From positions 296,014 through 360,013 of the forward strand of contig JAPLDJ010000024.1 of assembly GCA_026391805.1 (NCBI GenBank): a stretch of DNA of 64,000 nt, given 5' to 3'. The DNA is from Bacteroidota bacterium (GTDB lineage Bacteria > Bacteroidota > Bacteroidia > Bacteroidales > FEN-979). Shown here piece after piece: positions 1-7,205 of this stretch. The notes beneath the pieces were generated by a model, which saw nothing but the letters and a program-made list of their open reading frames with translations, was not told where the DNA came from and did no database searches. A program made the translations under genes and the position numbers. The first letter of the stretch is position 1, and each line of letters begins with the position of its first letter.

Positions 1-870
1 TCATCTATTAGTATAGGCACCAATGGTACTTATAATGATTCAATATATCAATGGATTATTGAGAACAACATAAACGTGAATATCAGTCTTGACGGTACTC
101 GTGATGTCCAAAATCGATTGCGCCCTTACCGTTCCGGCCAACCAAGTTATGATATCGTGGTACACAATCTGAAAGGTTTGGTCAAAACGGGCAGGCATGT
201 TGCCTTTCGAGCCACCATAACTGACGAAACTGTAGAAACAATGAATGAGACTGTTGAGCTGGCGAAGGAATTGGGCATAGCTACAGTTCATTTCGAACCT
301 GTTACACTGTCGGGACGACGCGCCACTACCGGTCTTGCGAGACCTGATGCGGAGCAGTTCGCCGAGAAGTTTTTGCAGTGTTTCCTTTTAGGTCTGAAGC
401 ACGACATTACTGTCAAATGGTCAGGCCTACGCTGCTTCGAACATTCCAATCAACAATTCTGTGGTGCCTGTGGTCAAAACTTCTGCGTCACTCCTGACGG
501 GAATATTACAACCTGCTATGAGGTGCTTGAATCTAATGATCCGGCGGCAGGTATTTTTTTCATAGGTAACGTCGATCTGATTCATGGCCGGGTTGTGTGG
601 GACCAATCACGCATCGAGAAATTGAAACAACGGATTACTGAGAATATATACGCTTGCAAGGGTTGTTTCCTCAGATATCAATGTGCCGGAGACTGTCCGA
701 TAAAAAGTTTTAGATATTCTAAACGTGACCTTTATTCCCCAGATCCTTATCGCTGTCAAATTTCCGACCGGATTAACAAGCAACTTATCGCATGGTTAGC
801 CGATGGCTTGATTTTTCCTCGTGATGTTGAACAAGCAAGTATTATTTCTTTAAACCATCATATTATTTAA
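1..870 (+). CDS. Radical SAM/SPASM peptide maturase, 5' truncated
   Basis: The frame is open from the first base of the window. The GTG at 76 is internal, because in-frame sequence with the same character continues upstream, so this is the C-terminal part of a longer protein. The radical SAM CxxxCxxC motif must lie outside the window. The C-terminal half carries a complete SPASM pattern. Numbering from the codon at 76, C132-x9-G142-x4-C147 is followed by C194-x2-C197-x5-C203-x3-C207 and then C227. This is the cysteine layout of auxiliary Fe-S cluster domains in anSME and in RiPP maturases. Such enzymes make radical-based changes, often thioether links, on ribosomal peptides. The gene is followed after 15 bases by a small Cys-rich ORF with a strong ribosome site, which suggests an enzyme-substrate pair. 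The family call is firm; the chemistry and substrate are inferred. Confidence 0.88.
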   Translation, partial: SSISIGTNGTYNDSIYQWIIENNINVNISLDGTRDVQNRLRPYRSGQPSYDIVVHNLKGLVKTGRHVAFRATITDETVETMNETVELAKELGIATVHFEPVTLSGRRATTGLARPDAEQFAEKFLQCFLLGLKHDITVKWSGLRCFEHSNQQFCGACGQNFCVTPDGNITTCYEVLESNDPAAGIFFIGNVDLIHGRVVWDQSRIEKLKQRITENIYACKGCFLRYQCAGDCPIKSFRYSKRDLYSPDPYRCQISDRINKQLIAWLADGLIFPRDVEQASIISLNHHII

Positions 871-871
871 G

Positions 872-878
872 AAAGGAG
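872..878 (+). promoter_or_regulatory. Strong Shine-Dalgarno site (AAAGGAG)
   Basis: AAAGGAG lies seven bases before the ATG at 886, in the 15-base gap after the maturase stop. Most genes in this window have no such site, as is usual in Bacteroidota. The clear match fixes the start of the small ORF and suggests it is translated well. Confidence 0.6.
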
Positions 879-885
879 AATTGCT

Positions 886-1194
886 ATGAAAGAAAAAAAT
901 GAACCCCAAATCCGTATTGTGACTCTTAACGAAAGGTCAACATCCAAGAAATTTGGTAACAAAGCGGAAGACTACACAGGTTATGATACATTCCATTCTT
1001 CGTGTCCTTCTTTTTGCACACCCCAAACACCTGTTCCTCCATGCAAGTGCGATGATTACCAAACACCGGTTCCTCCATGCAAGTGCGATGATCACCAAAC
1101 ACCCAGTCCTCCATGCTCGGATTGCCTTACGATGCCCCAGAAAGATAAAGTCCAGCCCAGAACATTTTTCAAGAAAGGACCATATTCAAGCTGA
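886..1194 (+). CDS. Cys-rich repeat peptide, candidate RiPP precursor
   Basis: This is a 102-residue protein of unrecognised family. Residues 1-46 are charged and leader-like. Residues 47-58 and 59-70 are two near-identical 12-residue units (QTPVPPCKCDDY and QTPVPPCKCDDH), followed by a shortened third unit at 71-80 (QTPSPPCSDC). Cysteines are at 40, 44, 53, 55, 65, 67, 77 and 80. The C-terminal tail is basic and ends in GPYSS. There is no signal peptide. It follows the SPASM maturase directly, has the best ribosome-binding site in the region, and shows the leader-plus-repeated-core shape of multi-core RiPP precursors. Each full unit contains C-x3-D (CKCDD), a spacing known from Cys-to-Asp thioether peptides; applying it here is only a guess. 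A metal-binding protein unrelated to the maturase is the main alternative. Confidence 0.7.
   Translation: MKEKNEPQIRIVTLNERSTSKKFGNKAEDYTGYDTFHSSCPSFCTPQTPVPPCKCDDYQTPVPPCKCDDHQTPSPPCSDCLTMPQKDKVQPRTFFKKGPYSS
1024..1125 (+). repeat. 36-bp tandem repeat coding the peptide core
   Basis: Two 36-bp units (1024-1059 and 1060-1095) differ at only two positions. A third, shortened and diverged unit follows at 1096-1125. Identity at DNA level, not only protein level, points to recent unit duplication in the candidate precursor gene. Confidence 0.85.
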
Positions 1195-1290
1195 CACATC
1201 AGAAACAAATGTCGCTAAGAAAAGCTCTGTAAGAGCTTAATCTGAATAACCATGTACAACGTGCATGGCAAAGATCCCTCCTACAATCAC

Positions 1291-1402
1291 AGCCCTGAAA
1301 GGGCTGAACCTCATAGTACAGCCCCTTAAGGGTTGTGACTTTTACGACGGCTTCTACCGTGGATTTCATCCACGGATATTTTGATGATGCCACTTCGTGG
1401 CA
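1291..1402. repeat. Row of four short palindromes in a gene-free stretch
   Basis: The gap 1195-1492 holds no convincing gene. It contains four tight inverted repeats: 1291-1305 (AGCCCT/AGGGCT, 3-base loop), 1323-1332 (CCCTTAAGGG), 1357-1375 (CCGTGGAT/ATCCACGG, 3-base loop) and 1388-1402 (TGCCAC/GTGGCA, loop TTC). None is followed by a T-run, so they do not look like ordinary terminators. The sequence resembles the short-stem intergenic repeats often seen in Bacteroidota genomes. An ORF drawn through it on the minus strand (1199-1393) is not credible. Confidence 0.6.
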
Positions 1403-1492
1403 ATTATCCGATGATTCCTTCCTTGTTTCATATTTTTATTTTCTCCTTAATCGGTTGAGGAGGGAAAAGATAATACAAAAATGAAAAAAGAT

Positions 1493-1741
1493 TTAATTGT
1501 AGGTTTTGGGTTCACCACAATGGGGACAAACAGCCGGTCTCCCCTCAAATCTTTTGCCACATTTCTTGCAACCACTTATAACACCTATTCCTGTTTCCCT
1601 TGACCAAGCTGAAATAATCCGGTCTGTGTTTCGAACAGCTCTACTAATATTACCAAGTGCAACGGCCATTACGAAAAAAACAATTAGGGCAATAAAACTG
1701 ACAATTGCAGTTAAAATTCCCATAAGTCCCAGAGCTTCCAT
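1493..1741 (-). CDS. Small membrane protein with C-terminal zinc ribbon
   Basis: This 82-residue protein has one strongly hydrophobic helix at about residues 5-29. It then has a short polar linker and a C-terminal CxxC...CxxC pair (C58, C61, C72, C75) typical of a zinc ribbon. No family is recognised beyond that architecture. The helix would anchor the protein in the inner membrane with the ribbon probably in the cytoplasm, although topology cannot be fixed from sequence alone. It is convergent with the peptide gene across the palindrome-rich gap and divergent from the exported protein at 1839. A role with the maturase is possible but unsupported. Confidence 0.6.
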   Translation of the reverse strand: MEALGLMGILTAIVSFIALIVFFVMAVALGNISRAVRNTDRIISAWSRETGIGVISGCKKCGKRFEGRPAVCPHCGEPKTYN

Positions 1742-1838
1742 ATATTCTGTTTTAATGTTTAAGGAGGAAAGGTAATATTAAAGATTCGTTTTTTATTTAC
1801 TTTTCGTAAATTGCAATAAGATCCTTAATTGTAATATC

Positions 1839-2444
1839 ATGAAAAAGTCAATACCACTTCTTTTTTGCATTGTTTCATTGGTCCTGGCCCCATCAACCCA
1901 TGCACAAACCCAGGGATTAAAACTCTGTTATATTGATTCAAAAACAGGGGATACAATAAAGGCAACCTATTGGAAAAGACTTATAAAAACATCGGATTAC
2001 CTTGTAAACTTTTGCGTTAGTCAAAAGAATTCACAGCGAAACATTGAATTAAAATTTCATTTTGGCGAAAAAGAGGATTTTTCAGTTTCCGATACAAATT
2101 CATTGTGGATAAAACTTGCTAACGGAACTACAATAAAATTAAAAAGTCGGGAAAATGTAACCTCAAAAAAGGGTGTAACGGCAACGGCTGAAGATCCAAG
2201 TGGATTGACAATGCAAGGGGCGTATGTGTTTTATCCGATCTCACATAAACAATCAATAGAAATGCAATCAACAACCGTTGAGAAAATTCGAATTTTCACG
2301 TCCAGAGGGTTTGATACTATAAAATTAGATGGATCGGGAATGAATTTAATGGCGGATAGTTTCCGGGAAAACTCGATATCTCCCAAAAAATACAAAGTAA
2401 TGGATACACCAGGGGAGGATGAGATAAAACCGGAACCCTGGTAA
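1839..2444 (+). CDS. Exported protein of unknown function
   Basis: The 201-residue product starts with a clear signal peptide: a lysine pair, a hydrophobic core and a likely cut after residue 22 (STHA|QTQ). The rest is polar and beta-rich with no recognised domain or cysteine motif that would hint at catalysis. It is AT-rich like its neighbours. After its TAA stop (2442-2444) the same frame stays open for another 44 codons, into the repeat that begins at 2531. This could mean an eroded or recently shortened C-terminus. Location is periplasm or beyond; function is unknown. Confidence 0.6.
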   Translation: MKKSIPLLFCIVSLVLAPSTHAQTQGLKLCYIDSKTGDTIKATYWKRLIKTSDYLVNFCVSQKNSQRNIELKFHFGEKEDFSVSDTNSLWIKLANGTTIKLKSRENVTSKKGVTATAEDPSGLTMQGAYVFYPISHKQSIEMQSTTVEKIRIFTSRGFDTIKLDGSGMNLMADSFRENSISPKKYKVMDTPGEDEIKPEPW

Positions 2445-2530
2445 ATTGGGTTTGCACTAAAAAAAATCCGTCAAACCGATATTATCGTCCCCGATACCAT
2501 CCCTTTTGAAAAAACAAAACCCCAGGCAGG

Positions 2531-2655
2531 CATTTACAATGCCGCCCGGAACATGGCAGAATTTGTAATTCTGCTTTAAATGGCAATCTGGTAAAGGGGC
2601 TAATCAAAAAAATAAATACAAATTGAAACATCTTTACAAATGCCGCTCAGCGGAG
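2531..2655. repeat. Intergenic repeat copy 1, left of the FISUMP gene
   Basis: This copy matches 3671-3746. Both begin with a CATTTRCAATGCCGC-type segment followed by GGAACA, and both end with AATTGAAACAT...CCGCTCAGCGG. Copy 1 carries about 50 extra bases in the middle. The pair brackets the lipoprotein gene 2699-3403. The gap 2445-2698 has no other feature. Confidence 0.65.
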
Positions 2656-2698
2656 GCTTGCCCCATGCCCCAAATAGTCAAATTGGCAATTAGTCTTA

Positions 2699-3403
2699 TC
2701 AATCTCGAACGCAACGAACAGAAAACCCGGTATTCTTATAGCTACTGCCTCTGATTGCAAAACTGAGGTCGGCGCCCAGGAGCCGGTACCAACCACTTCC
2801 TGAATCGATCTCTGAAGAACTCCACCAGTTACCAATATTCCCAATGTTGCCGAAAGCAGCATTGCCGTCACGGTAACCACCCGGAAGGGCTGTAAAGCCA
2901 CTTTCATTCGTCGCACCTGTATTAGGACTTGCCCAATGGATTGTACCTTTTTCTTTGAGTTTATTGCCGGCAACACTATCTACCAGATAGTGTGTCAGTA
3001 TGGTCCAATCAGCATCAGTGGGAATGTGCCAGCCAGCGGGGCAAAGTTTTCCTGTGTTTACCGCATACCAGTTGTACAAAACGCCATAAGTGGTTTTGTA
3101 AGTAGCTGCATCATTATTATACCAACAATATCCTGGAGTGATTAAATTTGACCAAGCTGTACTATCCGTCACCAAAGGTATTGCTGTACCATCATTGTAT
3201 TTGGTGCTTTTAAGGTTTTCTACCATCCATACCTGAGTGCCTATGGTATCAGTATGATAAATGTTACCGTCAATGTCGGTTACTGTTCCTGTTGCAGGAG
3301 CGGGATTGATGTTGTCATCTTTCTTCTTGCAACCACTTACAATCATTAAAAGCACTCCCATTATGGCGAATGAGTATATCCAGGTTTTGATCTTCGTTTT
3401 CAT
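2699..3403 (-). CDS. FISUMP-domain lipoprotein
   Basis: The 234-residue product has a lipoprotein signal ending in a lipobox (IVSGC, Cys at about 25) and a short Lys/Asp-rich spacer. It then has a domain matching the Fibrobacter succinogenes major paralogous family. Typical features are the opening TDIDGNIYHTDTIGTQVWMV, the WYAVNTGKLCPAGWHIPTD block, GGYRDG, WWSSSE and the closing SVRCVRD. The family is common, multicopy and functionally unassigned; members are exported or surface lipoproteins. Lgt, encoded at 7206, would lipidate it. It lies between two copies of an intergenic repeat, which suggests a mobile or duplicated cassette. A TAACTTTTG box at 3449-3457 on the minus strand is a possible promoter element. 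Confidence 0.85.
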   Translation of the reverse strand: MKTKIKTWIYSFAIMGVLLMIVSGCKKKDDNINPAPATGTVTDIDGNIYHTDTIGTQVWMVENLKSTKYNDGTAIPLVTDSTAWSNLITPGYCWYNNDAATYKTTYGVLYNWYAVNTGKLCPAGWHIPTDADWTILTHYLVDSVAGNKLKEKGTIHWASPNTGATNESGFTALPGGYRDGNAAFGNIGNIGNWWSSSEIDSGSGWYRLLGADLSFAIRGSSYKNTGFSVRCVRD

Positions 3404-3670
3404 GTTATTTTTATTTTAAAAGAGGTTAATAAAATTCGTATAATGTTGCAAAAGTTATGGCTCCGGTCACTACCAGTGCAATTGCCAACAAAATAATTGA
3501 CTTAATGAAGGAATGATAAAGACTTTTTTCATTACATAAAAATAAACTGTTAATAATATAACAGCGTGATTGTCAATAAAATATTTAACGAAGGTACGAC
3601 CAAAAGTAGCAAAATACAACTATTTAGCATTATGTTACCAAAATACTATTATTAACACCCGGCTGAGCTT

Positions 3671-3746
3671 CATTTGCAATGCCGCTCGGAACAAGATAGA
3701 TCAAAAATAAATTGAAACATCATTTCAGATTCCGCTCAGCGGGGGA
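3671..3746. repeat. Intergenic repeat copy 2, right of the FISUMP gene
   Basis: This is a shorter, diverged copy in the same orientation as 2531-2655, sharing both ends but lacking the central part. It sits about 270 bases upstream of the lipoprotein start. The AT-rich stretch 3404-3670 between them holds no gene and only a weak hairpin near 3548-3565. Confidence 0.65.
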
Positions 3747-3783
3747 GATGTCGTTGGAAAATGTAAAACAGGAGATTATAAAC

Positions 3784-3851
3784 GGAAAGTCTGAAGTCTG
3801 AAACGCGAAGTGTGAAGTGCGAATTATTTCGGACTTCGCACTTCACACTTC
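3784..3851. repeat. Heptad repeat with perfect 17-bp hairpin
   Basis: Seven-base units of the GAAGTCT/GAAGTGT type run from about 3784 to 3825. The segment 3807-3823 is then repeated exactly in inverted form at 3835-3851, with an 11-base loop. It lies just beyond the 3' end of tRNA-Gln. No T-run follows on the tRNA strand, so it is not a canonical terminator, though it could act as an RNA end. Confidence 0.7.
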
Positions 3852-3863
3852 ACATTTGAACTG

Positions 3864-3934
3864 TTGTCCCACCAGGATTCGAACCTAGACCGAGAGAACC
3901 AAAATCTCTTGTGCTACCATTACACCATGGGACA
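3864..3934 (-). tRNA. tRNA-Gln (anticodon TTG)
   Basis: The minus strand folds as a full cloverleaf of 71 nt. The 7-bp acceptor stem is TGTCCCA/TGGGACA with discriminator A at 3864. The D arm contains GTGTAATGGTAGCAC. The anticodon stem AGAGA/TCTCT encloses loop TTTTGGT with anticodon TTG, and the T arm contains GGTTCGAATCC. The U1-A72 pair is characteristic of tRNA-Gln. CCA is not encoded. Its 3' end faces the accessory block 1-3860. Confidence 0.95.
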
Positions 3935-3940
3935 ATTTAG

Positions 3941-4022
3941 CTGGTGAACTGGTGAACTGGCGAGATGGCGATTTTTTTTATTTAACTCACCAGTTCACAA
4001 GTTCACTAATTCGCCAGTTTAC
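3941..4022. repeat. Inverted octamer repeats around an AT core
   Basis: CTGGTGAA-type octamers (about 3941-3963) are answered by CACCAGTTCAC-type sequence (about 3988-4022) in inverted orientation around an A/T-rich centre. They lie between tRNA-Gln and the DUF2723 promoter. No gene is present. Confidence 0.55.
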
Positions 4023-4044
4023 CGGGCGGCAAAGGTAGATTTTT

Positions 4045-4074
4045 TTTGGAATCTGCACAAATTTCGTACTTTCG
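4045..4074 (+). promoter_or_regulatory. Bacteroidota-type promoter for the DUF2723 gene
   Basis: TTTG at 4045-4048 and TACTTTCG at 4067-4074 are 18 bases apart, 33 bases before the start at 4108. The spacing and boxes fit the Bacteroidota consensus with one mismatch. Confidence 0.5.
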
Positions 4075-4107
4075 CCAACTGGTTCTTATCCGTAAATTCC
4101 TGATCAG

Positions 4108-7100
4108 ATGAAAGAATACAAGAAGCTGAACAACATCCTTGGATGGGTCGTTTTTGCCATTGCTTCCATTGTTTTTTTACTTACCATTGAGCCCACGGCA
4201 AGCTGGTGGGACCCGGGTGAATTCATCTCCACAACCTATAAGCTGCAGGTGGGGCATCCGCCGGGAGCGCCCACGATGCAGATGATCGGGCGGGTGATCT
4301 CGCTGCTGGCCTTCGGAAACACCGCTCATGTGGCGCTGTTGATCAACGCCATGTCGGGGATCTGCAGCGCACTGGCCGTGCTGTTCCTGTTCTGGGCCAT
4401 TACGATGTTCGCAAAGAAGATCGTAGCTGGCGACGGCGAAATGACCAAAGGGAAGATGTGGACCATCTTTGCCGCCGGCCTCGTCGGAGCACTGACCTTC
4501 ACCTTTACCGATTCCTTCTGGTTTTCGGCTACGGAGGGTGAAGTCTATGCCATGTCGGCCATGTTCACTTCGCTGGTTTTCTGGTCGATCCTGAAATGGG
4601 AAGAGGCCGCCGATTCGCAGCATGCCGGCCGCTGGCTGGTCTTTATTGCCTTCATGGTCGGACTGGCCATCGGGGTTCACCTCCTGAACCTGCTTACCAT
4701 CCCGGCACTTGGCTTTATCATCTATTTCAAAAAATACAAACCATCCCGCATGGGGATCCTGCTGACGCTTGTCATCTCCATGGTCATCCTGGGCTTCATT
4801 ATGTATTTCGTGATCCCCTGGATCCCAACACTGGCCGGAAAATTTGAATTGCTCTTTGTCAACGGATTCGGAATGCCCTTCAACTCCGGGATGATCTTTT
4901 ATTTCCTGCTCCTGGTCGGCTTGATCGTCTTCGGACTGATCTACACGAAACGGAACGGGAAACCATTGATCAATACCATCATCCTCTGCTTTACATTCCT
5001 GCTGATCGGCTATACCACCTTCATCATGCTGGTCATCCGTGCAAATGCTGAGACGCCGATCAATGAAAATGCGCCGAAGGATGTCGTAGGACTGGTGACT
5101 TACCTGAACCGCGAGCAATACGGTACCTGGCCCATCTTCTCAGGACCATATTACAATGCTCCTGTCATCGATTATGCAGACGGATCCCCGATTTATAAAA
5201 GGGACGATAAATCCGGCAAATACGTGATCCTTGATGATAAAAAAAGCACGATCCCGGTTTATGATCCCAATTTTACCACCATTTTCCCCAGGATGTGGAG
5301 CGGTGAGCGGAGAGGATCCGACAAGTTTTATAAGGACTGGGGGGGAGAAGGAGTTCCGACCCAGACCACCAATTCCAACGGGGAACCTGAGACACTGAAT
5401 AAGCCAACTTTCGGGGAGAACCTGAAATATTTCTTCCAGTACCAGGTCGGGGTGATGTATTTCCGATATTTCATGTGGAACTTCTCCGGGCGGCAGAATG
5501 ATGTCCAGGGTTACGGAGGACCGCAGGACGGGAACTGGATCACAGGGATCCCATTCATCGACAAGATGATCACCGGTCATCCGCAGACCAACCTGCCCGA
5601 CAGCATGAAGAACCGCGGAACCAACAAGTATTTCATGTTACCTTTCATCCTCGGACTGATCGGGTTTTTCTTCCAGATGAAAAAGGAATACAAGGGAACG
5701 CTTGTCATCTCGCTGCTCTTTATCATGACGGGCCTTGCGATCGTCGTCTACCTGAACCAGAAGCCTTTTGAGCCGCGCGAACGTGATTACTCCTATTGTG
5801 GTTCCACCTATGCCTTCTCGATCTGGATCGGGCTGGGCGTCATTTACCTTATCAACATCGTACAGAAATATCTGAAGAAGGAATATCTTTCCATCGGACT
5901 TGTTACTGTTGTAACTCTTCTCCTTGTTCCCGGCCTCATGGCCCAGCAGAACTGGGACGACCATGACCGTTCGGGGAAATATGCCTGCCGTGATTTCGCA
6001 GCCGATTACCTGAATTCCTGCGGTAACCAGGGAATCCTCTTCACCAACGGCGATAACGATACCTTCCCCCTTTGGTACGACCAGGAGGTGGAAGGGATCC
6101 GGACCGACGTGAGGGTGGTCAACCTGATGCTGGCATCCGGCTCGTGGTACATCGACATGCTGTTCAAGAAGGCCTATGATTCCGACCCGATTGCATTTCA
6201 TATACAGCAGGAGAAGTACGCCCCGGGGAAACTCGATGTGGCCTACTATCCCTATTTCGACAAATCCAGGCAGATCAACGATTACATCAATCTGAAGGAC
6301 CTGATCGACTTCCTGAAATCAGATGATGTAAGAACCTATTATCCTTTCCCGGGCGGGGACAATGTGAAGATCTTCCCGTCGAAGAAAGTCTACCTGGTCG
6401 TTGACAAGGAGGCCTGCATCCGGAACGGCATTGTTCCGAAATACCTGCAGGACCAGATGGTGGATACGATCTTCTGGACCATTAAATCGAACCAGCTATA
6501 CAAGAACGATATCATGCTCCTCGACCTTGTCGCGACCAACAATTGGAAGCGTCCGCTTTATTTCTCGTCGCCGGCCAGCGTCAACCACTGTTTCAACGTG
6601 GATTCGTTCTGCCTCGTGACAGGCTGGGTCTATAAATTCATGCCGGTGAAGGCAAGGCACCAGGATTTCATCCCGAACATGGGCGGGGTCGACCCGGTCA
6701 CATCCTATGATATCCTCATGAACAAGTGTGCCTGGGGTAACCTGAACGATCCGCATGTATATGTGGATCCGGAAAGCAGCAACAATGCAGCGCGGCCGAA
6801 GACCAACGTCCTGAGGACCGCCCAGTCGCTGATCGACATGGGAAGAAAGAAAGATGCCATACGGCTGATGGACATGTACTTTGACAAATTCCCTGAAAGC
6901 AAGTTCGAATACGACATGTACAACATTCCGTTTGCCGAGATGTATTACAAAACAGGCGAGACTGAAAAGGCAAACAAGATGCTGGAGCGGCTCCTGGTGA
7001 TCTACGGGCAGAACCTCGATTACTATCATACGTTCCAGGGAAAGTACAGGGATTATTATACAAAGGACATCGAGCAGGCGCTGGGGATGATGAAACGCAT

Positions 7101-7188
7101 GAATTACCTGGCCAAGGAAAACAAGCAGGACAAGCTGGCTGCAAAGGCCGACAGCCTTTTCAACCAGAAGCTTAAATACTACCAGTAG
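4108..7188 (+). CDS. DUF2723 integral membrane glycosyltransferase-like protein
   Basis: This is a 1026-residue protein of the DUF2723 family, a GT-C-like fold related to TMEM260-type O-mannosyltransferases. The first 310 residues carry a string of membrane helices. The N-terminal loop has the family motif WWDPGEF at 33-39, with D35 and E38 as likely catalytic or metal residues. More helices lie near 510-630. The remainder is a large extracytoplasmic region ending in TPR-like helices at about 930-1010. In Bacteroidota these proteins are widespread and often near envelope genes. Protein or lipid glycosylation at the periplasmic face is inferred from fold, not shown. It is followed by lgt after 17 bases in the same direction, so the two may be co-transcribed. 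Confidence 0.85.
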   Translation: MKEYKKLNNILGWVVFAIASIVFLLTIEPTASWWDPGEFISTTYKLQVGHPPGAPTMQMIGRVISLLAFGNTAHVALLINAMSGICSALAVLFLFWAITMFAKKIVAGDGEMTKGKMWTIFAAGLVGALTFTFTDSFWFSATEGEVYAMSAMFTSLVFWSILKWEEAADSQHAGRWLVFIAFMVGLAIGVHLLNLLTIPALGFIIYFKKYKPSRMGILLTLVISMVILGFIMYFVIPWIPTLAGKFELLFVNGFGMPFNSGMIFYFLLLVGLIVFGLIYTKRNGKPLINTIILCFTFLLIGYTTFIMLVIRANAETPINENAPKDVVGLVTYLNREQYGTWPIFSGPYYNAPVIDYADGSPIYKRDDKSGKYVILDDKKSTIPVYDPNFTTIFPRMWSGERRGSDKFYKDWGGEGVPTQTTNSNGEPETLNKPTFGENLKYFFQYQVGVMYFRYFMWNFSGRQNDVQGYGGPQDGNWITGIPFIDKMITGHPQTNLPDSMKNRGTNKYFMLPFILGLIGFFFQMKKEYKGTLVISLLFIMTGLAIVVYLNQKPFEPRERDYSYCGSTYAFSIWIGLGVIYLINIVQKYLKKEYLSIGLVTVVTLLLVPGLMAQQNWDDHDRSGKYACRDFAADYLNSCGNQGILFTNGDNDTFPLWYDQEVEGIRTDVRVVNLMLASGSWYIDMLFKKAYDSDPIAFHIQQEKYAPGKLDVAYYPYFDKSRQINDYINLKDLIDFLKSDDVRTYYPFPGGDNVKIFPSKKVYLVVDKEACIRNGIVPKYLQDQMVDTIFWTIKSNQLYKNDIMLLDLVATNNWKRPLYFSSPASVNHCFNVDSFCLVTGWVYKFMPVKARHQDFIPNMGGVDPVTSYDILMNKCAWGNLNDPHVYVDPESSNNAARPKTNVLRTAQSLIDMGRKKDAIRLMDMYFDKFPESKFEYDMYNIPFAEMYYKTGETEKANKMLERLLVIYGQNLDYYHTFQGKYRDYYTKDIEQALGMMKRMNYLAKENKQDKLAAKADSLFNQKLKYYQ

Positions 7189-7205
7189 CAAATATAAAAC
7201 ATCGC

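Noticed and set aside
953-1240. Alternative plus-frame ORF across the Cys-rich peptide gene
   Set aside because: The frame at 886 has the ribosome site and the ordered Cys/Pro repeats. This frame gives an unrelated low-quality sequence.
1199-1393. Minus-strand ORF of 64 residues over the palindrome row
   Set aside because: It is made of repeat sequence and has no signal, domain or ribosome site.
2445-2579. Open frame of 44 codons directly after the stop of the exported protein (1839-2444)
   Set aside because: It has no start codon near its beginning and its second half lies in an intergenic repeat. It may be an eroded C-terminus, but readthrough or a separate gene cannot be supported.
3807-3851. 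Hairpin beyond tRNA-Gln as a rho-independent terminator
   Set aside because: The stem is perfect but no T-run follows on the tRNA strand, so it is listed only as a repeat.
4177-5118. Long minus-strand ORF of 313 residues inside the DUF2723 gene
   Set aside because: It is rich in His, Asp, Gln and Gly with no family-like segments, and it lies opposite a well-conserved membrane protein. It is a shadow of codon bias.
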